From NCBI GenBank assembly GCA_023935145.1, contig CM043698.1, positions 143,944,001 to 144,008,000 of the forward strand: a stretch of 64,000 bases of DNA. Reading direction: 5' to 3'. This stretch comes from Bretschneidera sinensis. Its lineage: Eukaryota > Streptophyta > Magnoliopsida > Brassicales > Akaniaceae. The translations under genes were made by a program, and so were the position numbers. The notes under the pieces are model-generated. The model saw nothing but the letters and a program-made list of their open reading frames with translations, had not been told where the DNA came from and searched no databases. Every line of letters starts with the position of its first letter. Position 1 is the stretch's first letter. Positions 38,910-49,993 of this stretch are shown in pieces.

Positions 38910-39025
38910 CTTCGATCTATACAAAGCGTACGCTATCCATAGATCGATACATACACCTATATAAATATATGTATATATATGGAGAGGGAGAGACAGAGGA
39001 GAGAGAGCACGCGAGCGAAAGCTTT
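38910..39025 (-). promoter_or_regulatory. TRS130: TRS130 5'UTR / proximal promoter
   Basis: Upstream of the ATG (38909) on the - strand lies a leader with a CT-rich run (GA-rich on +, about 38980-39008) and an AT-alternating stretch (about 38955-38980). CT-rich leaders of this kind are usual in plant housekeeping genes. Exact start is not determinable. Confidence 0.5.
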
Positions 39026-39442
39026 CACTGAGTAATTAACTGTTCTTTGCTCATACTGTACTTTGGGTGTTGGGATTTACATTCCGGGGATCTAGTGCAT
39101 CGCGTCCTATCACAGTCTATGATCGGGACATCTTATTCTGACCGTTTGGTTTTGTGGTTAAGTCGTCTCCGTTGGTTCTGCTTGTTTCCTTCTCCTTTAT
39201 CAACCTTTTTCTCTTGTTTTTCAATTGTAGGTTTAAATTTAATGAAATCAAATAGAAAAAAATAATAATATAAAAGACACTTAATATGATATGACCAATA
39301 AAGTGGACTTTTTTAGTGTAATTGATTTTGTGAGAAATTTATTTAGTTTAATAAGTTTATAATAATTAAACCATGAATCTAAATATTTGTAAGATATTTT
39401 TTACCAGATTATAGTCATTTTTATTTATTTATTTTTCTTTTT
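39026..39442. other. upstream spacer of TRS130
   Basis: No gene seen. The one short + strand open frame (39047-39265) has no recognisable domain and faces away from TRS130. Confidence 0.45.
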
Positions 39443-39885
39443 AAAGTGTATTTAATAAAAGAGAAAAGTAGGAGAAAAAAAATGAATTATATTTTTCTTT
39501 TGTTTAATAAGGGAGAAAAATGTGAAGGAAAAAAATTAAAATGACTGATTTTTTTCATTTACATGCACAAATTAGAATACTCTAAAATTGAAATGATCGT
39601 AGAGTGAAAAATTAGAAATAAAAAAAGAGATTATCAATTTATCAATTAATCTCTATCTAATCCCTTTCTTTAATATCCAGTAATATTATAAAAAAAAATA
39701 ATGTTATTTACTTTTTTTTCCTATCACTTTTTCACTCAACTAAGCAAAAGTAATTAAGAAGAAATTATATTCTTTCCTTTTAATTTTTCATCATTTTTAC
39801 TAACACACATAAAAAAAAATAATCATTTTAATTTTTATCTTCCTAGTTTTTCATCCTCATTCTCTATCCTATTAAACACACAAAG
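39443..39885. mobile_element. MITE with imperfect terminal inverted repeats
   Basis: The left end AAAGTGTATTTAATA pairs with the inverse of the right end TATTAAACACACAAAG, and pairing extends inward through AAAAATTAAAATGA-type blocks on the left and TCATTTTAATTTTTAT on the right. Length is about 440 bp with no coding capacity. Target duplication not clear. Confidence 0.55.
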
Positions 39886-40160
39886 TCATTTGGTATTTCC
39901 TCGAAAAAATAACTTTATTGAGGAAGTTGGAAGATTTTCCATTTTCTCTTATATGATTTTCCTCAATAATTTTTTTTTTTTATTGAAAGTGATTTTTATA
40001 TACAAGTATATTTATTGATTTGATAACAATTTTACTCTCAACAAATTTGCATAATCTTCGATCTATCCATTTATATAACCCACATACATAACACTTTTGC
40101 TATTACTGTTATTATTACTAGTTTTTTTTTTCTTGCATGGCTTATTACTCATACATATAT

Positions 40161-42714
40161 TGTAATAACCGTGTTCGCAAATAAGTGTAAAGAAATAATT
40201 TAATTAATATGTCTTGAAATTTAAATAAAATATTTATGCAAAGGATTAGTATTGAATAAAATAAATTTTTGAAAAAAAATGAATAGTGAATAGTAAAAAA
40301 AAAGGACGTGAACATCCGGGTCCCAAAAGAAAGAAAAGAAGGAAAAAAAAGAAATAATATATATATATATTAAATTATTATTTTATTAAAAAAAAACCAA
40401 TACAGTGTCAACAAAGGAGGCAGTAGGTGGCAGTACCTGCTGCCAAGCAAAGAAAAATGAAATGCAGAGTTTCAAATGAAACTCTGCAAGTCTTGCACGT
40501 CTCATGAAACGTGGAGACAATACAAACTGAGTAGGGGGGATTTAAGACAGATAGAGGACGCATTTGAAGCTGCCGAGAGTTAACTAGAGAGTTTGTGTAT
40601 ATATATACACCTAGTTTCTTTCAACTTATTGTTTCTTTCTCAAAATATTTGGGGACTCAAAGAAATACTGGAAGAGCAAAATTTTGAAGAGATTTTCTGC
40701 GGAATTGCATAGAGAATCAGGAAAAGCTATTAGAGAAATAGAAGGTAATAATATAGTATTTATTTTTGAATTTCTGACATTTATAAAATTCCTAGAAAGT
40801 AAAAGTGGGAATTTTCAAAGTATGTGGTTTATATCGAATTGAAGAATAAATAAGAAAAATTATACAAATATGATGCCAGGTGTTGACGATCTACAACTGG
40901 GGGAATTTTTGAGAGAAACGGGAAAAGCAAGAAGGTGATCCATGGGTAGCTTTAAGAGCTACGTGGTGAGTTGGATTTATTTTAAATAGTCTAAATAAAA
41001 ATAAATTATTTGGTGATAATATTAAAATTAATTATTAAAGTATGATTAGGTGGTAGATAAATCTTTGGGTGAATAGATATGGTATAGATGTTGGAATCAT
41101 AGAAAATTATTATTTGAGAAGAAATATTATTAGAAAAATGAGTTGATTTAATAATAAAAGTGAGAAGTGAAATTCTTGATGAACTATGATTAAGATTTTG
41201 ATACGAATTATGATGAGATGAATTTTAGTGGATCTTGACAAGTTTTGATGGATGAATTAATATGATTTGGGATGGAATTTGAGTGAATCTTGATAAGCTT
41301 TAATGGATTATTTGATGTGATTTGGGATGAGAGAAATTTTTGAGAATAATCAGGATAGGCAATTTAAGTGTTTTAAATTTATATATTGTTTTTATATTGC
41401 TATTTATATGCATATTTCATATCATGGCTCATATACATATGCATTAAATGAGAAAGAAAAGAACCGGGAAGGGGCCGATCTAATGAAATAACCGTGACAG
41501 CCGGTATATGTTGGAAATAAAAGTGACACCGTGACAGCCGGTATATGCTATAAATAAAAGAAACACCATGCCAGCCGGTATATGCTGAGAAAATTCCGTG
41601 GCAACCGGGACTAAGTTGCAAAATACAGAACCGGAAGAGAGCCGGTCTGAGATAATAACAACCTGTCGACAGGTGGGAAGATGTTTCCATCATAATCATT
41701 CATGCATTGCATCTGTTTTAATTATTGCTGCATTAATGAAATGCTGAGGTGTGATGTATTATTGTGAATATCATTATAGATGATTGAGTCTCATAAAAAG
41801 AGACAGCTATGATGATAAGATTATTAAAATACTGAGATGTGAAATATTATTGTGAATTTAATTATAGATGATTGAGTCTCAGAAAAAGAGACAGTTATGA
41901 TGAAAATATTATTGAAAAGCTGAGATGTGGTATATTGTTGTGAATGATGGCTGAGTCTCATAAAACGAGACAACTATGATGATAAGATTATTGAAATGCT
42001 GAGATGTGATATATTGTTGTAAATTTAATTATAGATGGTTGAATCTCATAAAAAGAGACAGCTATGATGATGAGATTATTGAAATGCTGAGATGGAGTAT
42101 ATTATTGTGAATTTAATTATAGATGGTTGAGTCTCATAAAAAGAGACAGTTATGGTGATAAGATTTATCTAAATGGTAGACTTTATGATGTGAACCTCAT
42201 TACAAGGTAATTATGAGATAATTGATGGTCTTAAGGTGGACCAATGATTGAGACGAAGATATTGATAGGGAATGAATCATATGATATGTGTAATGATAGC
42301 AGAAAGCTGTCGTCAGGTTAAGTGAAAAATAAAAGATAAAATATTAAAGAACTATTTATGGAATTTGGAATACTTTTAGTAAATTAAATTCACTGAGCTT
42401 GTGAAGCTCACTCCTCATTGTACAATGATTTTCAGGTAGCAGGCTTGGCAAATAATTTGATGAGTTGAAGTTCAGAAGAAATCGTTTCTGTAAGCCACGT
42501 GCGTGTCATCATCCTCAGACTAATGAGAAAATAAAAAAAATTATTTGTAAATCTTCATGTATTTTATGTTGTATAGAATGCATAAAGGTCGGATTGAGGC
42601 AAAAATTTTCTTGTGATGTTATTGATTTTTACTGATGCATATATGTGTCATGCTGGGATTCTCAAAATGTGATGATACCGTTTCGGGGTGGCCAACCCGG
42701 GATGGGTCGTTACA
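40161..42714 (+). repeat. 5' LTR of the Ty3/gypsy element
   Basis: About 2,554 bp, matching 47051-49599 along its length with roughly 95% agreement where compared by eye. It carries a TATA-like TGTATATATATACACC near 40595 and two internal tandem arrays: about three ~37-bp units at 41484-41585 and five ~85-90-bp units at about 41738-42165. Confidence 0.95.
41484..42165 (+). repeat. two tandem-repeat arrays inside the 5' LTR
   Basis: Array 1 has three units containing GACAGCCGGTATATG and AATAAAAG, about 37 bp each. Array 2 has five units of about 85-90 bp, each with GCTGAGATGTGATAT-like, TTGAGTCTCATAAAA and GAGACAG blocks. The inner GAGTCTCATAAAAAGAGAC portion can form a short hairpin. Their copy numbers differ in the other LTR. 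Confidence 0.9.
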
Positions 42715-42717
42715 ATT

Positions 42718-42730
42718 TTGGTATCAGAGT
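42718..42730 (+). other. primer-binding site (tRNA-iMet type)
   Basis: TTGGTATCAGAGT lies four bases inside the LTR1 end (42714) and complements the 3' end of initiator tRNA-Met, the standard primer for plant LTR retrotransposons. Confidence 0.9.
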
Positions 42731-43099
42731 ATTAGGTTTTATGATTCTGCAGAATGCATAAAAAGTAAGAAAGAGAAAGATTAAAAGAAATGATATTTTA
42801 TTGAACAGTCTGAGGATATCACGTGGACGCGCGAGATCTAGAGTTAGAGTTGTTGAATTAAAAAGGGCGTGGTAGGCCCTTAATATTTTTGACAAGTTGA
42901 TGATGATTCTGAATCTATAGTTCCTAGAAGGGAACGTGTTGATAGTATGATTGATATTAGTAAAATAAATGATATTAGTAAAGGTATGAGAGAATCTGAA
43001 GTTGAAAGAGATGAGCTAAGATAAACTCTTGCACCTGCTCTTGAAAAGTGAAGGTAATAGATGATAGAGTTGATAGCTTATAACATTGATTTGATGAAC

Positions 43100-46000
43100 A
43101 TATTAGAGCAGTGCCTGAGGTTGTTAATCCAGTAATGGTAAATGTTCAAAGGGGAAAGGTTAGTTTATGCATAAGATGCAGGGAGATTGTTAAGTTGAAT
43201 GCTTTGTCGTTTGTGAACTCTTTTAAGCCTAAGTTTTGGGAGAAACATATAGAAATATTTGTTTGTATTTTACCAATGATTGATAAGCAGATGGTTACCT
43301 TTGCTTTGTTTGAGTTAGAATGAGAAGTTTTGGATTGGTGAGAGAATATTCTTCCAAAGGTAAGAACAAAAATTGATAAACCTTTAATCTGAAATAGGTT
43401 TAAGGAGGTTTCCCTTGATAAATATTTTTCTTAAACCTTTAGAGCTCAACAAGATAGAGATTTTATTTATTTGAGATAAATAAGTTGGTTGTGGCTCAGT
43501 ATGATAAGAGATTTGTGGTTGTACCGAAAATGGTAGACTAGAGGAGATTAAGTGTGAGAGGTTCAAAGATGAACTATGTTTTAAGATTTAATCGAAACTA
43601 TTTTACACAAGGCATATGAATTATATTAGATTGGTGGATATATTATTTCAGATTAAGAGAAATGTGATAGAGTTTAAGGGAAAGAGAAAAAGTGATTAAA
43701 GAGGCTTAGACATAAAGGTTATAGAGGTAGTGGTAGTATGAGCGTACATGGTGAGAGACCACCTCAAATGAGGCATTCCTTGTTACAGGAAACTGAAGTA
43801 CAGAGTCAGAGGCAAACAGAATTTGATACTTATGTATTTTAAAATACTATTGGTGGGACCCTTAGATTTGGGAGACATGTTATGGGAACTGGAAGTCATG
43901 GCAGATGAAGTAAGTATGCCACCAAGGAGAAATGGCAATCTGATGCATGATTGGGAGACAAAAGTTTGCTATAAATATATTCAGATGAGATATTTATCCC
44001 AGAATTGTCAAAATTTAAAATGCTTTATATATGGAGAAGGTAGACTTGGCAATATTGGTTGATTTTGATGCAAACCATTCTTTTGCATCAAGTATTCATA
44101 TGAAGTCTATGGAAGTATGTATTAGTCCTTGGATGCAAAATATTTTTTTGAAGTTCTCACTAGAGATAAAGGGATAATCATAAAGGTTTACAAGGGTTGT
44201 GTGATTTGTATCAGTAATAGAAAATCTAAAGCTGATTTATTATCTTTAAATATAATATATTTTTGGGAAAGAATTGGTTATCATGTCTGGGTTGATTGTT
44301 CCAGAAAGAAGGTAGTGTTTGAGATATGGATATAAGGAGTGTAACTTTCAGAGAGAGCATAAGATATTCTAGAACTATCTCATTTTGCTCTGAACACTAG
44401 GAGATAGTTGAAGAAGGGTTTTAAAGAGTAATTGGGCATGCATAATGGATTCTAATAAGGAAAATTGAAAGTTGAGTAAATCTTGGTGGTAAAAGATTTT
44501 TTTAATATAATTCTTGATGAGCTGCCTCCAAGTAAGGAGATTAAATTTCTCTAATTGATGTGATACCAGGATCATCTCATATATTTAATAGCACCCTACA
44601 GAATGACATCAGCTCAATTGAGAGAGTTGAACGTACCATTTTAAGAATTTTGGATAAACAATTTATCAGACTTAATGTATTTGGGGGAGCCCCTGTATTG
44701 TTCGTAAAAGAGAAAGATGAAACGATAGAAGTATGTATAGACTACAAATAGTTGGGATAAGAACAAATATATTTTACCAGGATAAATGAATTGTTTAAGC
44801 AATTGCAAGGAGTGAGAGTGTTTTCTAAGATAAACCTGAGATCAGGTTATCACCAATTGAGGATAAAGGAAGGAGACGTGATGTCATTTGGACTAAATAG
44901 TGTTTCAGAAACATTCATAGACTTAATGAATAAAATGTTTGAACAAATTTTTGATAATCTTGTGGTTATGTTCAGTAATGACATTCTGATATATTCTAAG
45001 GAGGAAGAACAACATGTGAAACAATTAGACAGTGTGTTGGAGATTTTGAGAAAAGAGAAATTATATACAAAGTTATCTAAGTGTGGGTGTTGATTGAGTG
45101 AAATAACTTTTTGGAAAATGTAATATGGGAAAATGGCATAACAGATGATCTACAAAAAGTAGAGGCAATGTTAAGTTAGGAGAGATCAATTAAGGTGACT
45201 GAGATTAGAATCTTCTTGGAGTTAGTTGATTATTATAGAAGATTCTTTCAGAAATTGTCTATTATTGTAACACTGTTAAATAGACTAACTAGGGAAGAGG
45301 TGAGATATGTATGGGAAGGAAAGTATGAAATTTTTTTTTTCCAATTACTCAAGGAGAAATTAACTATAGCTCTAATATTGGTGTTTTCTTTCGGTGATGA
45401 AGGATTTGTGGTGTATAGTGATATGTCACATCAATGGTTGGGATATGTGTAACATAGGAATATTGTGGGCTATACTTCTAGGAAATTGAGGATTCATGAT
45501 AAGAAATTTTCCTACTCATGACTTAGAGTTGGCTGCTATAGTGTTTACTTTAAATATTGGAGACATCATCTGTATGGAGCCATTTGTGAAATAGTAATGG
45601 GTTATAAAAGTTGGACATACTTACTTAACCAGAGAGGAGTTAAATTGGAGGCAGAGATGGTAGATGAAGTTGATTAGTAACGATGATGGTATAATTCACT
45701 ATCATCTAGAAAATACGAAGGTGATAGATGATATATTGAATAGAAAGCCCACAAGAAGTTTAACTGCTATTGGGAGTCCTGATATGAAATTAAGGATAAA
45801 TTCAAAAGAAAAAAAAAATAAAGTTGAATATCAGTGATAGAGGATCATGGTTAATAAATATTATTATACAGTCATCTATAATGAAATGGTTTAGAGATGC
45901 AAGGTAGAGATAAAGAGATAGAAAAAGATTAAGCATTGAGTGCTTATTAGAAAGTAATATGAGTTCAAAAAATGAAGTGAGAGTAGTTTAGTATTGGAAC

Positions 46001-47000
46001 TTGGAAATTGTGTTCCAAATAATACGAAGTTAAGAGAGGGGATAATGAGAAAGGTACATAATAATGTAGATTCGGTACAACTACGTAACAATAAGATGTA
46101 CACAGGATTGAGACAGAAATTCTGATGGTCAGGATTGAAGAGGGATGTAGCTGAGATTGTGAAGTTGTATGAAGTGCCATTTGGCATAGTGTCAAATAAA
46201 GATGCTATATTTACATCTTGGTATTGGGAGAGGCTTTTAGAAAGCCACGGGTACACAATGATAATTTAATATAATTTTCATGCTCATATTAGATTTTTTT
46301 TAGAATACTAAAAGATATGCTAAGGACAAATGTGATGAATTTCTCAGTAAGTCGAGATGCTTACATGCCATTGATTGAAGTTGTTTATAATAAACAGTAT
46401 CAAATTTGTATTGGGATGACACCCATAGAGACATTGTATGATAGGAGGTGTAGAACTCCTATATGTTGGGAAGAAATGGAATAGAAAAATATATCTGGTC
46501 TATTTATTTTTGAGCTAACAATAGAAATGATCAAATTTGTTAGAAAGAACCGTAAAACAGCTTAAAGTAGACCTCTTGAGTCTAAAGTAGGTGATTGGAT
46601 GTATTGAAAAATATCTCAATGGAAAGGCGTATTGAAATTTAAACAGTAAAGGAAAGCTGAATCTAAGGTTTATGGGACCCTGTGAGGTGGTTGAGGAAGT
46701 TGGACTTGTTGTGAATAGCTTGGGTTTGCCTACAGAATTGAAGCGGTGACATAACATATTTCATATTTACTTTTGAGAAAGTGTTTACATGATGAATATT
46801 ATAATATTTTGAGCTAAACTATAGAAAAAAAAAGATTGGGTTTATGTGTAAGTAACAGTGAGGATTTTAGATAAAAGATCAAGTCTGGTATAATAAAATA
46901 ATTTCATCAATTTAAGTTCTGTGGCGGAATAAGGATGTTGAAGAGATTACGTGAAAGCATGAGACAAGTATGAAGAAGTTTTATTTATATCTGTTTCTGG
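43100..47000 (+). pseudogene. decayed gag-pol of the Ty3/gypsy element
   Basis: Frame fragments in order: gag capsid (~43111-43340); a zinc-knuckle relic where one Cys is replaced by Tyr (~43965-44010); a protease relic where Asp-Ser-Gly has become Asp-Ala-Asn (~44061-44100); reverse transcriptase (~44560-45093), whose catalytic pair reads Ser-Asn-Asp rather than Ile-Asp-Asp (~44980); RNase H (~45195-45560); then integrase pieces (~46060-46260 and 46340-46490) and the C-terminal tail (~46640-46990). Stop codons and frameshifts are frequent. In integrase, the text runs from the zinc-finger neighbourhood straight into the Val-Pro-Phe-Gly-Ile-Val-Ser segment, so the intervening core is deleted. 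No functional polyprotein can be made. Confidence 0.9.
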
Positions 47001-47033
47001 AGTAAAGTAAATAAATTTCGATGACGAAATTTT

Positions 47034-47050
47034 TGTAAGGAGAGTAGAAT
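47034..47050 (+). other. polypurine tract of the Ty3/gypsy element
   Basis: GTAAGGAGAGTAGAAT directly precedes the TG of LTR2. It is a purine-rich plus-strand primer position, with a T and a few other interruptions. Confidence 0.7.
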
Positions 47051-49599
47051 TGTAATACCCGTGTTCGCGAAATAAGTGTAAAGAAATAATTTAATAAATA
47101 TGTCTTGAAATTTAAATAGAATATTTATGCAAAGGATTAGTATTGAATAAAATAAATTTTTTAAAAAATGAATAGTGAATAGTAAAAAAAAAGAAAAAAA
47201 AAGGACATGAACATCTAGGTCCCAGAAGAAAGAAAAGAAGGAAAAGAAGAAAAAAAAAGAATAATATATATATATTAAATTATTATTTTATTAAAAAAAA
47301 AACCAATATAAAGTCAACAAAGGAGGCAGCAGGTGGCAGCACCTGCTGCCAAGCAAAGAAAAATGAAATGCAGAGTTTTAAATGAAACTCTGCAAGTCTT
47401 GCACATCTCATGAAACGTGGAGACAATGCAGACTGAGTAGGGGGGATTTAAGACAGATAGATGACGCATTTGAGGCTGCCGAGAGTTAAGCATAGAGCTT
47501 GTGTATATATATACACCTATGTGAAATCTGTTTAACAGATTTTACATAGTTTTTTTCAACTTATCGTTTCTTTCTCAAAATATTTGGGGACTCAAAGAAA
47601 TGTTGGAAAAGCAAAATTTTGAAGAGATTTTCTGCGGAATTGCATAGAGAATCAGAAAAAGCAATTAGAGAAATAGAAAGTAATAACATAGTGTTTATTT
47701 TTGAATTTCTGACATTTATAAAATTCCTAAAAAGTCAAAGTGGGAATTTTCAAAGTGTGTGGTTTATATCGAATTGAAGAATAAATAAGAAAAATTATAC
47801 AAATATGATGTCAGGTGTTGACGATCTACAACTGGGAGAATTTTTGAGAGAAACAGGAAAGGCAAGAAGGTGATCCACGGGTAGTTTTAAGAGATACTTG
47901 GTGAGTTGAATTTACTTTAAGTAGTCTAAATAAAAATAAATTATTTGGTGATAATATTAAAATTAATTATTAAAGTACGATTGGGTGGTAGATAAATCTT
48001 TGGGTGAATAGATATGGTATAGATGTTGGAATCATAGAAAATTATTATGTGAGAAGATATATTATTAGAAAAATGAGTTGATTTAATAATAAAAGTGAGA
48101 AGTGAAATTCTTGATGAACTATGATTGAGATTTTGATACGAATTATGATGAGATGAATTTTAGTGGATCCTGACAAATTTTGATGGATGAATTAATATGA
48201 TTTGGGATGGAATTTGAGTGAATCTTGACAAGCTTTAATGGATTATTTGATGTGATTTGGGATGAGAGAAATTTTTGAGAATAATCAGGATAGCCAATTT
48301 AAGTGTTTTAAATTATATGTTGTTTTTATATTGCTGTTTATATGCATATTTCATATCATGGCTCATATACATATGCATTAAATGAGAAAGAAAAGAACCG
48401 GGAAGGGGCCGGTCTAATGAAATAACCGTGACAGCCGGTATATGCTGGAAATAAAAGTGACACCGTGACAGCCGGTATATGCTAGAAATAAAAGTGACAC
48501 CGTGACAGCCGGTATATGCTGGAAATAAAAGAAACACCATGCCAGCCGGTATATGCTGAGAAAATTCTATGGCAACCGGGGCTAAATTGCAAAGTAAAGA
48601 ACCGGGAGAGAGCCGATCTGAGATAATAACAACCTGTCGACAGGTGGGAAGACGTTTCCATCATAATCATTCATGCATTGCATCTGTTTTAATTATTGCT
48701 GCATTAATGAAATGCTGAGGTGTGATGCATTATTGTGAATATCATTATAGATGATTGAGTCTCATAAAAAGAGACAGCTATGATGATAAGATTATTAAAA
48801 TACTGAGATGTGAAATATTATTGTGAATTTAATTATAGATGATTAAGTCTCACAGAAAGAGACAGTTATGATGAAAATATTATTGAAAAGCTGAGATGTG
48901 ATATATTGTTGTGAATGATGGCTGAGTCTCATAACAAGAGACAACTATGATGATAAGATTATTGAAATGCTGAGATGTGATATATTGTTGTGAATTTAAT
49001 TATAGATGGTTGAATCTCATAAAAAAAGACAGTTATGGTGATAAGATTTATCTAAATGGTAGACTTTATGATGTGAACCTCATTACAAGGTAATTATGAG
49101 ATAACTGATGGTCTTAAGGTGGACTAATGATTGAGAATAAGATATTGATAGAGAATGAATCATATGATATGTGTAATAATAGTGGAAAGCTGTTGTCAGG
49201 TTAAGTGAAAAATAAAAGATAAAATATTAAAGAACAATTTTGAAATTTGGAATACTTTTAGTAAATTAAATTCACTGAGCTTGTGAAACTCACTCCTCAT
49301 TGTACAATGATTTTCAAGTAGCAGGCTTGGCAAATAATTTGATGAGTTGAAGTTCAGTAGAAATCATTTCTGTAAGCCACGTGCGTGTCATCATCCTCAG
49401 ACTAATGAGAAAATAAAAAAAAAAAATTATTTGTAAATCTTCATACATTTTATGTGTATAGAATGCATAAAGGTCGGATTGAGGTAAAAATTTTCTTGTG
49501 ATGTTATTGATTTTTACTGATGCATATATGTGTCATGCTGGGATTCTCAAAATGTGATGATACCGTTTCGGGGTGGCCAACCCGGGATGGGTCGTTACA
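47051..49599 (+). repeat. 3' LTR of the Ty3/gypsy element
   Basis: About 2,549 bp, paired with 40161-42714. It differs in tandem-array copy number (four ~37-bp units at about 48424-48560, four ~85-90-bp units at about 48708-49045). It also carries an extra ~30-bp palindromic segment at 47517-47549 (CTATGTGAAATCTGTT followed by its inverse) absent from the 5' LTR. Confidence 0.95.
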
Positions 49600-49604
49600 T
49601 ATAT

Positions 49605-49993
49605 ACACACACGAAAATGCTAACTTGCCATATTTCAAGCATGGATTAGTATTATATATGTCCCAATTATGTTGGACAAAAATTTTCCTTGCCACCTAAC
49701 TTAAATAAGGATAATTAGGTAATTATAAGATGAAAAATCTTAACATGTCTTCTACAGTGGCTATCTTGCTCTTTTGCTTCCTCTGTTTTGAACTTCTCTT
49801 CCTTTTATTTCTTCATTTCTTTCTCTATCAAGACGTCATTAAACAAAGAAACATACCAAATACATGAACCATCATAATCTTCTCTTTTGCCTCCCATCCT
49901 CTCATCTCTTTTCATATCTCTCTCTTCTTTCCTCCCCGTGTTATGTCGAACCCAACCTCATGGTTTTTCAATTTTGTTTCGTTAAAAATTAAC
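49605..49993. other. short spacer between the gypsy and copia elements
   Basis: AT-rich with a CT-rich stretch around 49780-49930; no coding sequence seen. TTAAC at 49989-49993 is the candidate left target duplication of the copia element. Confidence 0.4.

Larger units (their letters stand above)
40161..49599 (+). mobile_element. Ty3/gypsy LTR retrotransposon, complete but coding-dead (9.4 kb)
   Basis: Two direct LTRs (40161-42714 and 47051-49599) begin TGTAATA and end GTTACA. Each outer flank is TATAT (40156-40160 and 49600-49604), a 5-bp target duplication. A primer site lies just inside LTR1 and a purine tract just before LTR2. The 4.3-kb interior encodes gag and pol in the order expected of Ty3/gypsy (protease, reverse transcriptase, RNase H, integrase), all broken. 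LTR length, the TGTAATACCC start and the tail of pol suggest the Tekay/Del chromovirus group; that is an inference. It sits upstream of TRS130 and to the left of the copia element. Confidence 0.95.

Noticed and set aside
41400..41699. A - strand open frame with repeated Tyr-Arg-Leu-Ser-Arg-Cys-like units, also at 48313-48670
   Set aside because: It is the translation of the ~37-bp tandem repeat in the gypsy LTR and has no gene context.
48424..48560. Regular ~37-bp repeats that could be mistaken for a CRISPR array
   Set aside because: The units are head-to-tail without unique spacers and sit inside a plant LTR; this is nuclear plant DNA.
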